Shown in pieces: positions 18,669-29,618 of a stretch of 64,000 nt of DNA (the stretch's first letter is position 1; every line of letters begins with the position of its first letter). The translations under genes were made by a program, and so were the position numbers. The notes under the pieces are model-generated. The model was not told the DNA's origin. It ran no database searches and saw only the letters and a program-made list of their open reading frames with translations. Origin of the DNA: Dendrolimus kikuchii (Eukaryota; Arthropoda; Insecta; Lepidoptera; Lasiocampidae); contig CM034415.1 of the NCBI GenBank assembly GCA_019925095.2, positions 8,684,833 through 8,748,832 of the forward strand, given 5' to 3'.

Positions 18669-19514
18669 ATGTGCGCGGCAATCGACATGCTCGCGTCGGA
18701 GTTCTTCGGGCGCAGTCCGCCGGCTGGATTCTTAACGGATTACACTCCACAAATTAGAAGACCTACAATCACAACTAGAAGTTTTACGACACCATGCCTG
18801 CCTCTAAAACCAGTTCAGTTAACATTGAAAACAGCTCCGCGGTCGTGTATAAGAATACCAAACGAGAAAGCGAAAAAGAAGGTAGTTTTCGCCGACGATC
18901 GAGGCTTTGCGTTAGAACAGATCAAGTTTATGACTGAGCCGTCTCATGTGCCCCCATATTGGGCGTTGAAAGTAGTCCCAAGTAAACCACCAGAAAGGAA
19001 ACCACCTCCCAAGCCTACAGTAGATCTTTGGGAGACAAGATTCGTCCAGCCAGCTTCGGATTATGTTGAGTTCAGAAGGCGTATCACAGAAGAGTGTGTT
19101 TCGTTAGAAAATGTAATTATAAAGCAGAATGAATGTGCAGTAGATGGTACTGTGAAGGTTAAGAATTTGGATTTTGGGAAGGAAGTGTTTGTCAGAGCAA
19201 GTTCTGATGGTTGGCTAACTAGTGAAGATACGTACTGCGCTTTTGTGGAGACAGGGCCCTTGAACCAAAACGGGAGCTCTACTTATGATACTTTCGGGTT
19301 CAGACTGCAATTACCTATTCATTCGAGACGACTGGATTTCTGCGTCTGCTTCAAATGCAAAGGGAGTGAATTTTGGGATAACAATAAAGGAATGAATTAC
19401 ACCATAGAGAAGTCTTCAGTGAGGAACGCTCCAGCTGTGTCCTGTGCGAGGATTAACTTCGGGAATTCCTGGACTTCGAGATCTGATGATAACGGGACGA
19501 CGCCGTATTGGTGA
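18669..19514 (+). CDS. Protein phosphatase 1 regulatory subunit 3 family (glycogen-targeting subunit)
   Basis: 281 codons, uninterrupted, ATG at 18669, TGA at 19512-19514. Known role of the family: it tethers PP1 catalytic subunit to glycogen so that glycogen synthase and phosphorylase are dephosphorylated, favouring glycogen storage. Seen here: residues 69-79 KKKVVFADDRG, with KVVF (71-74) as the RVxF-type PP1-docking motif in the KVxFAD context typical of PPP1R3 proteins; a proline-rich linker (104-118); and a CBM21 module at about 128-247 with VKVKNLDFGKEVFVRASSDGW and the ending FWDNNKGMNY (235-244), which includes the conserved WDNN..G.NY glycogen-binding signature. Length fits PPP1R3B/C/D-like and fly Gbs proteins. 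Codon use is ordinary and GC is higher than in the flanks. Intronless CDS. No signal peptide or membrane segment is visible, so it is probably cytosolic. The paralogue group (B, C, D or Gbs-70E/76A) is not decided. Confidence 0.93.
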   Translation: MCAAIDMLASEFFGRSPPAGFLTDYTPQIRRPTITTRSFTTPCLPLKPVQLTLKTAPRSCIRIPNEKAKKKVVFADDRGFALEQIKFMTEPSHVPPYWALKVVPSKPPERKPPPKPTVDLWETRFVQPASDYVEFRRRITEECVSLENVIIKQNECAVDGTVKVKNLDFGKEVFVRASSDGWLTSEDTYCAFVETGPLNQNGSSTYDTFGFRLQLPIHSRRLDFCVCFKCKGSEFWDNNKGMNYTIEKSSVRNAPAVSCARINFGNSWTSRSDDNGTTPYW

Positions 19515-21290
19515 TGTGAAAGTAACCAGTGTTTTTGGTCTAAAATTATATGTGCCATAAGAGTGTTTTCGGTGCCAAGTCATGCTCTATGCCTGTGAAG
19601 TTATGTTCCTGTAGATGTAAGTCATTGGCTGATTTTTATACAGTTTAGCTGTGCACTGGATTATTAATGTCGATTTTTAATGCGTTCGCGCAGTTATTAT
19701 GATATTGTATTTTTAGGTTATAATAATTTTACAGTATGATTGTGTAATGTACCAAATTGAGTTATGAATATTAAAATTTGTAAATTGCATAATTTTAAAA
19801 TAAGTTTGTTTGCGCTTCGTAAATCAGTGGGGCAGCTCGAATCGAAATGACAAGTTGTGTTGCCAGTTCCAAAGTAAATTAGCAAATTAATAGATTCCTT
19901 TATCCCGGAGATAGATGATTCATTTCTATCTTTTAATTCTGATACAAATGGGGCATTATATTAACTATAAAATATAAACTAACTTAATTCTTGAAAGGTT
20001 TCATAGATTATGGAGTATTTTCAAGGACTTTGTATTTAAAATATATAAACAATGAATAGAACAGAAATACAAATAAGAAAATTAGGAACTTGTTACAATA
20101 AAATAAAACGAAAAAGCAGTTAAAAATTCACATATATTTTTTTTACAATTAGGATCGTTTTATTTTTTTAGGTTTTTTATGTCTCATTTATTTTCAAATT
20201 GTAAAGACAGAGATGATCCCGTCTAATTTTCGTTTTATTTATTCAAAGTTGATAGTATTTATTGAAAAGTTTCACCGGAGAATTTTTGTAGAAGATCATA
20301 TCGCACCCTTAGAACTATAGAGACCTATTTTAAAATATCAAGTTCTCCAATTTTATACCTTATTTTTAAGTACTAGATATTAAAATCGAATTACTCAAAT
20401 TTTTGATTTAGGTCTGTATAATGTTAAGGTTGTGATATATACAAATTAAAAATTAAATCGACTTTCTTCTCTATGTATATACACTGCTTTGCGACACTTT
20501 ATAGCTGTATAAAGGAGAAAAGCAACAAGAAACTACCCAACAACACGTATAAAGCTGGAAGATGGTTATATTTGTTTTTTATATAGAAATAGACGAAAAG
20601 TCTAAGAAATAAAGGAACCTTATTGGTGCAGCTTTTCGGTCTTATTCATAAAGCGTTAGAGTAAGTTTGAAAGCTTCTTTATGGTTCTTAAAAAAAAATT
20701 CATTCTTAGTCTAACTCTCTACGAATAAGACTTATAGTCAGTAGTGAAATTTTTAAAGAGATAAATATCATAACGGCTTTAATAACTGTTCAAATAAGCA
20801 GTGAAAAACATCACTTATGAAAAATATTGTATCAGTTTCTGTTGAAACATATTCTGCTGAAGCCTCTTTTAATTTATATAATAAATATGTAATAAAATTT
20901 CTTTTTCAAAATATAATAGAATTGCAGCTAGCAAAACACCAAAAGCAAAAAAATAGGGTCATAGTTTTATGTCAGAAATATTAGAAATTCGATAATTTAG
21001 ATACCCGTCTGGTAATAATTTATGGCAGTTTTCAATAACCTACATAATTTTAATGTTTAGGTTATGAGGAAATATTATATAATATATTACATACATTTAA
21101 ATATACATGTAAAATCTGTCTATAATGTAGACAGATATATTATACATATTAAGTATTTAATGACGTGTCAAAATTTCTAAATTATAATATGGAATTTTTG
21201 TAATTTTTCTAATATTTTGTATTAATTGTTGTATATAAATTCTAATACAAAAAAGACATTGTCTAAACCTAAGATGTCATATTAGTTATT
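19515..21290 (+). other. 3' UTR and quiet downstream spacer of the PP1 subunit gene
   Basis: No coding and no recognised repeat for ~1.8 kb, the longest repeat-poor stretch here, consistent with 3' UTR plus spacer. AATAAA words at 20097-20102 and 20608-20613 are candidate polyA signals; which is used cannot be told from sequence alone. Confidence 0.45.
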
Positions 21291-21460
21291 GTATTCTATC
21301 TATAATTTCTTAAGACTATACGTAGAATACTGAGTCTAGGTCATCGTCTTGTATAGATGAGGTGCGTAGAAGGCTGGTTTAGCTCCCAGGATCGCACTAT
21401 CGATCCGTTGCACGAGGTAAACACTAGGCCTCTGATCACCTGAATAGGGTAGTTGACAGT
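21291..21460 (-). pseudogene. LINE B C-terminal fragment with 3' hairpin
   Basis: Minus strand: GDQRPSVYLVQRIDSAIL..., frameshifts, then DDLDSVFYV. The 3' end carries GTATTCTAC...GTAGAATAC inverted arms at 21291-21330, the same hairpin as at 59320-59359 and 62308-62345. Confidence 0.65.
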
Positions 21461-21477
21461 CAACTCAAGTGAGGTAG

Positions 21478-21960
21478 GTAGGTAACTCTTTATTGTACAC
21501 CAAAGCATAGAATAATATAAACGATAGTTACAACGGGTGGTCTTATTGCTGAAAAGCGATCATTTTCAGGCAAATCTTGGCAGGATTAATAGATCAGATT
21601 ACTAGATTAAATTACATTACAACTGATCTCAATTTTTATTATCTTACAAAACGCCAAAACCACCTAGATTTGTTGTCGAATAGCGTATTAATTATAGATT
21701 TTAATTTTTGAGGTTATGATGACATGGTATTTGAACGCCTGCTCTTTTATATGAACATTGTTTCAGAATTCATTGTGATATGTGTCAACTGCCCCATTCT
21801 CGATTAGGCATCGAGTGCTCTTGATAGAGGCTCAAATATATAGGTAGTTATATTCTTTACTGTACCCAAAATAGTTTTTCAAACTACAAAATAGTGGTGA
21901 TGTACAAAGGCGAGCTTAACCCTATAAGCAGTTTTCTTCCAGCAAACTTATGGGTCTAAA
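21478..21960 (-). repeat. Two Family U LINE 3' UTR fragments
   Basis: 21478-21600: GATCGCTTTTCAGCAATAAGACC and GGTGTACAATAAAGAGTT followed by (ACCT)n. 21850-21960: TTTGCTGGAAGAAAACTGC, GTACATCACCACTATTTTG and GGTACAGTAAAGAATATA; the counterpart of 38940-39090 (+). Confidence 0.55.
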
Positions 21961-22107
21961 GAAAGACAAGAGGCAGGGTTATGTACACATGTGTAAGTTT
22001 GTAGGCTTATTTATGGTTCTTAAAGAAGCCTACGAAGATACTCTAGCTCAATATGCATAAGACCGTGTATGTATAAATATATCAGACTTATTAGATTATA
22101 TGTCAGA

Positions 22108-22183
22108 TATTATTAGATACGTAAATGTACAATTTGGTATAAGTACACTTATACCAAATTTTACATTTCCGTATGTAATAATA
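22108..22183. repeat. Imperfect 34-bp inverted repeat (hairpin)
   Basis: TATTAGATACGTAAATGTAC plus AATTTGGTATAAGT is mirrored by ACTTATACCAAATT plus TTACATTTCCGTATGTAATA around a 2-nt centre, with about three mismatches. It directly precedes the (CA)n tract. Confidence 0.7.
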
Positions 22184-22200
22184 TATTTTTACATAATAAA

Positions 22201-22247
22201 ATACACACACACACACACACACAGCCACGCACACACACGCACGCGCA

Positions 22248-22315
<68 letters not shown>

Positions 22316-22317
22316 AA
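22201..22317. repeat. Compound microsatellite (CA)n then (TA)n
   Basis: Interrupted (AC)n from 22201 (with GCCACGC and GCACGCGC interruptions to ~22247), pure (AC)n to ~22299, then (AT)n to 22315. Frames across it encode only Thr-His or Cys-Val repeats and are not genes. Confidence 0.95.
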
Positions 22318-23499
22318 TTAACTTATATAATTATGCTTAAATATACTACCTAAACTATTTAATATATACAAAAATATTATTTTAATCTGGATATACGTCT
22401 TATTTTACTTTACAAAAACATAAGTGTATTTCCGGAAATGTTGTGCAGGAATATTTTTAGTTTCAAATGGCAACACTAATTCTACCTTTATCTGGGCGTA
22501 GATTTACGTGGCGTCGAATACACTTACGCTACGCACAGTTATACTGTGTCATATCATAAGTATAAATCATAGGAATTTCTCAGTATAATGGTGCAATAGC
22601 ACTGTCTGATAAATAACATTGTGTTGTTAAACTGTTAAGGAGATTACTGAAAAGTCATATTTGAAGTACAGAATAGCTGTGCAATTTGATTAATAATAAT
22701 AATGTTATTATGGTTTTTTTAATAATTTTATTATGGTTTTTTTTACAGTTATTATTTTATTGACTTTTTAACAGTAAAAAGTTTTAAATAAGATATTTGT
22801 TTAATATACGAAGTTTTATATTTTTACTTCACAAAAAATATGATGCGCAGATATTCTGTATTTAATATTTTGAATAGAAAATACACATTTCGTTTAAACA
22901 AGCAAATTGATGATCTATTAATAATATGAATAAAAACTTAATTAAGCTAATATATAACCTTAATCTCAATTGTCGTAAAGTATAAACCATTTTATTAAAA
23001 AGCAAAATGAAGATTTTTTTTTATTCTAGTCATTGTTATTGATTTTTTTAAAGGTTTACCATTATTATTTTTCTAATCGGGTAACTAATAAAAAAGTTAG
23101 AATAGTTACTTACTCGTATAATAAAAAAAGTAGTTTATTTTGCTTTTCTGGCAAAAATATAGTTTAGCCACTATGACAATTAAGGTTGCAGGTGTCAATT
23201 AAAAGTGATATATTTTACATATGTTTCAATTCAAATGATATATGCAGCTTAATACCTAAAATATTATAATAAAATGAAAGGTACTGATTATGTCAAATTA
23301 TAAAACAATTTTCTTTTAAAACTATTTTTTATTAAGTACCTAATGAAAGGAGATATAAATAACTTTAAAATTATTCTATTAAAAACATATTATCAAAATT
23401 GATTGAGTTTTATTTCAATGTAATATAATGTTGTTCATGTTCCAACGTTCAACACTAAAAATAATAATAATAACATGCTATTGTTGGCTTTGTGGCGAA
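22318..23499. other. No gene seen
   Basis: Very AT-rich spacer; a GC-richer patch at 22490-22540 (GGCGTAGATTTACGTGGCGTCG) has no assignable function. Confidence 0.4.
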
Positions 23500-23960
23500 G
23501 CCTTAGGTGAGTAGCGAAACCTCGTACCTGACTCCGGGGGCCAAGGCAAGGCCCCCATCTCCGTGCTTGCACCTGCAGCTCACTCACACCCAAGTTGCCC
23601 CTGTCTTCTATGGCATCTTTTGGGGCCCATGTAGGGAGTGGTGAGTCACCGTCTTCCCATTTTTCCATGTTCCCGAACATTGCGACGGGCAGACGCCATA
23701 GTCCCCATATTCCCAGACCCCTAATACCACTAGCAGTTCACCACAATAGCCCGGTACTTTTTGTCCTCATTTCCCACAATAGTCCTACACTGGCCGGGGC
23801 TTGTCCTTGGGTGCATTACTATATGGTGTAGACAGGGATAATCGCCGGTTAGTGTTACGCCACATTTATATTGAATTTGTCAAGGGGCCTCTACGTGTTG
23901 GCCTTCCCATGGCCCCACGCAAGCCCCCCAAAAGTCCGGGCCATTTTTATGGCTCGTGGT
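23500..23960. repeat. GC-rich block of unknown identity
   Basis: A ~450-bp island with sharp AT-rich borders containing TGACTCCGGGGGCCAAGGC, TGGCCGGGGCTTGTCCTTGG and ATGGCCCCACGCAAGCCCCCC. Short frames run both ways (23435-23680 minus, 23595-23831 plus) without a recognised domain. Composition and abrupt edges suggest a LINE fragment (5' UTR or ORF piece), unproven. Confidence 0.35.
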
Positions 23961-25062
23961 CTTGAAAGACAGACAGTATAACATACTATTATTAATAATA
24001 ATACTAGTAATTGAATGTGTTGTCTTGATGGTTAGTTTTTTTGCTAGATGTCCATAATATCGTTTCTTCATAGTTTTACGTTTGTAAAATTTGTAGATAC
24101 TATTTATTTCCGATATGTTTAAAATATGAAATTTAAACGAAGATTATTAAGACTAATATTGAGTGATTTTTAATTATTAAAATGTTAGTTGAAAGTCTAA
24201 TTGTATTTTTTTTATAAAACTACGTCGGACAAAAATAATTAGTTTTAGCAGGGTCGCCGGATTTGGGAGTTTGCCCCTTAAAGGAATTCTTTGTTGGAGT
24301 CAAAAAAATTGCCTCTGGGATGTAAAAATACGAACCAAACATTCAAATGTATCTGATAAAGAAGACGGTCTGGATGTCATTTTACTTCTGGCATTATAAA
24401 TTCATCAAATTAGGGACATTTCCAATACTCTGTAGCTCTTGGCTTTTAGCAATGTAAAATAGAAATACATATTTATATTCGGGTGTTCCAGCTGTTAAAG
24501 TTAAGACTTAAAGTATTATATGGCCCCCGTAATATACTATTAAGAGTAGGTCCCGGGTTCGATCCGGAGATGATTTTAGTTAACGAACGTTATTTGCTAT
24601 GGCCTGGGGGACTGGGATCGCCTTCAGAGTTGTCCGTTGTATACTATCCATAACACTCCTCTGGTGGGTACTTCCTGGATATGAGCTGTCGAGCCATAGC
24701 TCCGCCTCCGCGCAAACGAGGAATTCGGTACTGAATTGACCTGGATGAGCTCCAACGCCGTCAGCAAACACTTGCGGGTGAACCCACCGGGAGGGTCTGT
24801 CATTCTGCTTAAAGAGGCCCTATTGGCCGGAGCTTGCCAGGGTCCACGCGGAGTTGTCGATGACCATTTTCCAAGGCCTTGGCTATAAACGAATGGAAGA
24901 AACTCGGAATGTTTTAGTATTCCGGAATTGGCAAACTACCTTTATCAGGGCAGGATCAGGTAGTCCCACACTCCCTCATCGTGGTCCCCCCGTGTGTGAC
25001 TGGATCGTACAAATATAACTTATAACAAAAGTTACACTTGTATATCCTCCATGGTTAGCTTA
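23961..25062. other. Mostly AT-rich spacer; possible R1-like debris at 24730-24920
   Basis: 24548-24565 carries GGGTTCGATCC (a B-box match) without a clear A box. 24820-24860 (GAGCTTGCCAGGGTCCACGC, GGAGTTG) resembles the UTR of the R1-like element at 25079. No gene. Confidence 0.35.
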
Positions 25063-25816
25063 GGCATATAAAGAGTGTCTCCAGGAATGTCTAGCCTGGA
25101 CGGAGCAGCGCCGGGAGCTCGTCGCCCATACCGGATTTGACACCTCGCTCCCAGCCGTGGTACGCACCATGGTCGGGAACTCCATCGGATAAGACGCGGT
25201 CTCCTCCTTCTGCGAGCAAGTCATGTTCGCGAAAGAGGAGGCGGAACGGGAGCGTGAGCGTAATTCCCTGCTCCGCTCCCGCCAAAGGAGGACACGCCGA
25301 CGCCGGAGGTCGCATAGTGACCTTCGGCCGCCGTAAGCGGGCGGCGCGGGTGGGGCCTCTAGGGGTATAGGGGTTCTCACTCACCCGCACATGCCGTCGA
25401 GATGAGAGCGCAAGTGTTCCGCGCGCGCTCATCTCTCTTCCCGTGGGGCGCGTTACAGTTCGCCCCACGCACGGATTAGACCTAGTAGTAGCCGGGGGAC
25501 ACGTCCCCTGGCATAGGAAGAGGCCCAGTGAGGGGGGCCCACGCTTGCCAGGGCACGCGGAGTTGGGAAGCCCGTATTCACGTAGCCCTGGTATAAGGCG
25601 CAGGACAGACACCCAGGGGTTTTAGTGGGTATCCCTAACTGGGGCGTGGCTATAGCGAGGCACCGGTTCTGACCGGGCACGCTAGTGTCACCCCCGATCT
25701 GGCGAATCCCACACACTCACACGGGTCGCGAACATCCCCCCAGGCCAGTGCCTGTCGCGGCTTAGTCCTCAAACGGATTTCCCCTGGTCAAAAAAGAAAA
25801 GGTATATAAAAAGTGT
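25063..25816 (+). mobile_element. R1-like LINE 3' fragment with imperfect 16-bp TSD
   Basis: Element 25079-25800. It begins inside the ORF2 C-terminus (CLAWTEQRRELVAHTGFDTS..., continuing AVSSFCEQVMFAKEEAERER and an Arg-rich end), stop near 25336, then the same GC-rich UTR as 2686-3150, ending CAAACGGATTTCCCCTGGTC and A-rich. Flanks GGCATATAAAGAGTGT (25063-25078) and GGTATATAAAAAGTGT (25801-25816) are a TSD differing at two positions. Confidence 0.85.
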
Positions 25817-25989
25817 GTTTGTTTGCTGACAGTAGGTATATTATATTAGACATGTCAGTATGTATAGTAGACGTATAGGAAAAACCGTGCCCATGACGTA
25901 AATCAATAACAATGAATGATTACAATGAATGACAATGAAAAAGTCCCATTTGAGGAAAAATTGTAATTTGTCTTACATATTTCGTAAAC
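25817..25989. other. No gene seen
   Basis: AT-rich spacer between the R1-like and RTE insertions. Confidence 0.4.
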
Positions 25990-26420
25990 TATATTACTAC
26001 AAAATCTGCGGAGTGACGCTCGCGGACCGCGTTCGTAATACCGAAGTAAGAAAGAGAGTTGGTCTGAAAGAGAGTGTCGGGGTGAAGGTAAGGAAAGGAA
26101 TGCTCCGGTGGTTCGGGCATGTGGAAAGAATGCATGATGAAAGAATGACTAAACAGATATACAATGCAAAAGTGGATGGATGCAGAAGTCGTGGAAGGCC
26201 ACGACACATCTTCCATGATCAAATTGATCGTGTACTAGCGGAGGGTGATGTCAGGAGCCTTAAGAACAGACGAGTGTGCATGACAAGAATTATGAATGTC
26301 AAAGAAGCAAGTGAGGTGTGTAAGAATAAGCCTAAATGGCGCTCTGTTGTTCCTGCCTACCCCGCAAGGGAACTGGCGTGAAGTTATGTATGTATGTATG
26401 TATGTATGTATATTACTACA
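25990..26420 (+). mobile_element. RTE-family copy, 5'-truncated, 12-bp TSD
   Basis: TSD TATATTACTACA at 25990-26001 and 26409-26420. Between them is the RTE C-terminus from KICGVTLADRVRNTEVRKRV to PAYPARELA with stop at 26379-26381, then (ATGT)n. Frame intact over ~125 codons; near-identical to 34470-34845 but lacking everything upstream. Confidence 0.9.
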
Positions 26421-26489
26421 TGACTTTAATACACTTATAACATTTTTCATCCTACGTACGGGCAACATGCCTTTTTATAATATCAAATA

Positions 26490-27157
26490 CAGTGGAACCT
26501 CGATAAGTGGAAAATATTCCAACATTATCCGTGCAGGAACGGAGAAAGAATACAATTTCCTGCGGCCGGGCGGTCTATCGTAAGAGGCGACTTAACAACC
26601 CACAGCTAGGTGGTAGGGCATTTGCCCGACTGGATGGCTACCACCCCTGGTCTAAAGTATGTCGCCATAACAACCTTGAGTTGTGTTCCGGTATTAGTGA
26701 CTAGGTTCCAGTTTCCCTTAAGAGAGCAGCAGCGCATTCGTAGCATCTTTGGTGTTGCAAATGTCCATAGGCGATGGTAACCGCTTTCCATCAAGTGGGC
26801 CGTCTGCCTGTCTGCTGATCTCCTGCAATAAAAAAAAAAACGATTTTTTTTTGTGTTCCCTTCCCTTCAACTCCAAAACCTCCGTCGCTCGAAATCTGAA
26901 CCCTCTATAAGTAGAAATAATTAGTGAGTCCCTATAAGCAAATTCAGTACTTATTTTCTCTCTATAACTTGAAAAAATAAGTTAGACCTCTGTATCTCGA
27001 ATATAGCAATATTTGAGTTTACAATCTTTACAACTCGGTCATTTGAAAACCGACTTTAACCTCTACAAGTCGAATGTTTCCTTACGAAATTCGCTTAAGT
27101 CGAAATCCTCGAATTTTTGGCATCTCCCTTTAAGTGCGACTTATAGAAGTTATACTG
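26490..27157. mobile_element. pogo/Tigger-type MITE, interrupted by repeat A
   Basis: Left end CAGTGGAACCTCGATAAGTGG (26490) and right end ...CGACTTATAGAAGTTATACTG (27157) are inverted; both are flanked by TA (26488-26489, 27158-27159), the TSD of the Tc1/mariner/pogo superfamily. The internal text (CTCTATAACTTGAA, GTATCTCGAATATAG, CTTAAGTCGAAATC) is the degenerate repeated TIR-like sequence usual in Tigger MITEs. Without repeat A (26526-26840) the element is ~350 bp. No transposase. Confidence 0.75.
26526..26840 (+). repeat. Repeat A copy, full length, inside the pogo MITE
   Basis: TATCCGTGCAGGAACGG to CTGCAATAAAAAAAAAA. Its position 36 bp inside the MITE terminus shows it inserted later than the MITE. 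Confidence 0.85.
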
Positions 27158-27159
27158 TA

Positions 27160-28000
27160 CTATTAATAATAATATAAGTTTTCATAAGAAAAAATCTTTA
27201 ACTATAACATTATTATTATTTTTTCTTATAAATATAAATAGGTAATAATGAAATTATTATAGGCCTTCAAATCTTCCAGTGTTGCAAACGTCCATATGCA
27301 ACGAAAACACATTATCTATTTGTTTGCCTGCATTAAGAAATAAAGATATGCAACAAGGAAAGAAGTCCAAATAATAATAGATTTTAACGTTCCTCTAAAT
27401 TAAATGTGCTTTAAACTTTCTGAGTGCGGATTTAATCGTCGTAAACTGATGTAATAGGCATTCGACCGTAGTCATGTTCTCATAAATAATCTCAATTAAC
27501 AATTTCAGAATAACATTATATTTATAATCAAAATCATTGCCAAGGCATTCTATAAGCGTCTATTGGCAGCCATTACGTAAACAAAATCATTGTAGCGACA
27601 TCTTTGATCTTATAAGTCTTGAAGTTATATTCTTACGTATAGCGGAGATACAATCAAATGCCGTGTTATAAACACTTTTTTTAAATTTTATCTGGGAGGG
27701 CGGGTGGCAACAGCTATAATAATGTTAACTACATTATAACGCCAAATAAGATTATATGCTTCCACAGACACTGGCTCTTAATCTCAAAAAAAAGGAAAAT
27801 TTAAAAATAGAACTGCAGTAAAACAAATGAATATAGCCGGGAAAAGAAAATTTACTCGTAGTATCAGATTTGCGTGTTATTTATAGCAAAGTTTTAAATT
27901 GATTCTCATTGATTTTTTATTCTTTTGTCAATTGAATTATTGTTACCAGCAGAATTGTTGGGTTAGTTTCTTAACTCATCGAGAGTTTTTGAACCACAAT
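27160..28000. other. No gene seen; upstream flank of the Tc1 element
   Basis: AT-rich. 27283-27297 has a short repeat-A-like piece (GTTGCAAACGTCCATATG). The 5' TIR of the Tc1 element must lie here but I could not pair it with a 3' end. Confidence 0.35.
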
Positions 28001-29041
28001 ATGGATACTTCGTCCGAACAAGCGGCTCAAATTGTAGCATTGGTGCGGGAGGGCTTGGATCAACGAACGATTGGTAGAAATTTAAATTTAAACCAGTCTA
28101 CGGTTTCTAGAATATACAGAAGGTTTGTGGAGACAGGTTCTTACAGAAGGAGACGTGGTACAGGCAGGACTCGAGCAACCACCGGTCGTGATGACCGATT
28201 TATTGTTACAACTTCCCTGCGAAATCGTTTCCTCACGTCTGTTAACATCAAAACAGAGCTTAATGAAGTGTGTGGAGTAAACGTGAGTGCACGAACAATA
28301 AGAAGAAGGTTAAAGGAAGCGGATATCACCCCTTTTAGACCAGCAAATGGTCCAAAGTAGTCTGTAGCTCACAGACAAGCTCGCTTAAGATTTGCGCGTG
28401 ATCACCTGAATTGGACAGAAGAGCAATGGACCTCCGTATTGTTCACGGACGAGTGTAGGACATGTTTATATGGTGCAGATGGTCGCAGAAGAGTCTATCG
28501 TCGACGTGGGGAACGATATGCTCAAAGTTGCATTGAGGAGCGTGTTCCTTTTGGAGGCGGTTCGTGTATGCTCTGGAGTGGCATATCGATGAACGGGCGA
28601 ACAGAACTTGTGTTCATAGACATGGTCCGTCAATACGGTAATAGAGGGGGTTTGACTGCACATCGCTACATAACGGAGATCTTAGAAGATCACGTGGTGC
28701 CTTACATGAGATTCATAGGCGAAAATTTTACTTTAATGCAGGATAATGCCCGGCCGCACGCTGCTGCACAAGTTCGACAATATTGCGAAGAGGTTGGGAT
28801 ACGTACAATGAATTGGCCAGCACGCAGCCCGGATCTTAATCCCATTCAGCATGTCTAGGACAATTTAAGAAGAGCTGTATATGCGAGAAACCCTTTGCCC
28901 ACGACAGTGGCAGCACTAAGAACAGCACTTTCAGAAGAATGGGCCAATATTCCGCAAGATCTTTTAATAACCCTAATAAAATCTATGCGGAACCGATTAG
29001 AATCCGTATTAAGGGCACGTGGAGGTAATACACCTTATTAA
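28001..29041 (+). pseudogene. Tc1-type transposase, full length with two in-frame amber stops
   Basis: ATG 28001, TAA 29039-29041, 346 codons in one frame broken only by TAG at 28358-28360 and 28856-28858. N-terminus: paired-like HTH (AAQIVALVREGLDQRTIGRN, LNQSTVSRIYRRF), then GRTRATTGRDDR and SARTIRRRLKEA. Catalytic core: FTDE (first Asp), LMQDNARPHAA (second Asp), SPDLNPIQHV. With 34 residues between, the third acidic position (Glu in DD34E) is Gln, so activity is lost even apart from the stops. The second stop falls where WDNL is expected (TGG to TAG). No frameshifts, so decay is by point mutation only. Confidence 0.9.
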
Positions 29042-29377
29042 AACATAAATAAACCCTTGCATAAAGTTTGTGTCTATTGTAAAAACCAATTTTTTAATTA
29101 AACCAATTTTCCTTAAATTTCTGTTTTTTCTTCAAAAAAAGTCTTAAGGTCCTTTCCAGTACACAAACTTAAACTTAAGGATATGACCCTACGCTGTTTT
29201 AAAGTTCACGAACCAATGTAGAGGTTTCAATTTAAATCTGTATAGAAAGTTTGCATACTTGGTTAAAATATTTATTTCAAAGTCGTCTATTACTTTGATG
29301 CAGTTTATGAGTCCGTCAGTGTAGTTACAATATCTTTGATGTAAGTATACGTATTTTTAAAGTTTTAACAGTGTGTT
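29042..29377. other. Tc1 3' flank and spacer
   Basis: AT-rich; contains AGTCTTAAGGTCCTTTCCAG and CTTAAGGATATGACCC at 29140-29190, candidate parts of the Tc1 3' TIR. Not verified. Confidence 0.3.
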
Positions 29378-29618
29378 CTTCGCACGTACAATGCAGAAGT
29401 CGTGGAAGGCCACGACACACCTTCCGTGATCAAATTGATCGTGTAATAGCAGAAGGTGATGTCAGGAGCCTTAAGAACAGACGAGCGTGCATGACAAGAG
29501 TTATGAATGTCAAAGAAGCAAGTGAGGTGTGTAAGAATAAGCCTGAATGGCGCTCTGTTGTTCGTCCCTTCCCCGCAAGGGAACTGGCGCGGAGTTATGT
29601 ATGTATGTATGCTTCGCA
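29378..29618 (+). mobile_element. RTE-family copy, short, 7-bp TSD
   Basis: CTTCGCA at 29378-29384 and 29612-29618 flank a copy starting near YNA and reading RSRGRPRHTFRDQIDRVIAE to FPARELA. Relative to other copies a ~16-bp internal deletion joins two ATGC words (ATGCAAAAG...GGATGCAGAAG). Tail (ATGT)n. Confidence 0.8.

Noticed and set aside
22100..22321. Frames rich in Thr-His or Cys-Val
   Set aside because: Pure (CA)n microsatellite translation.
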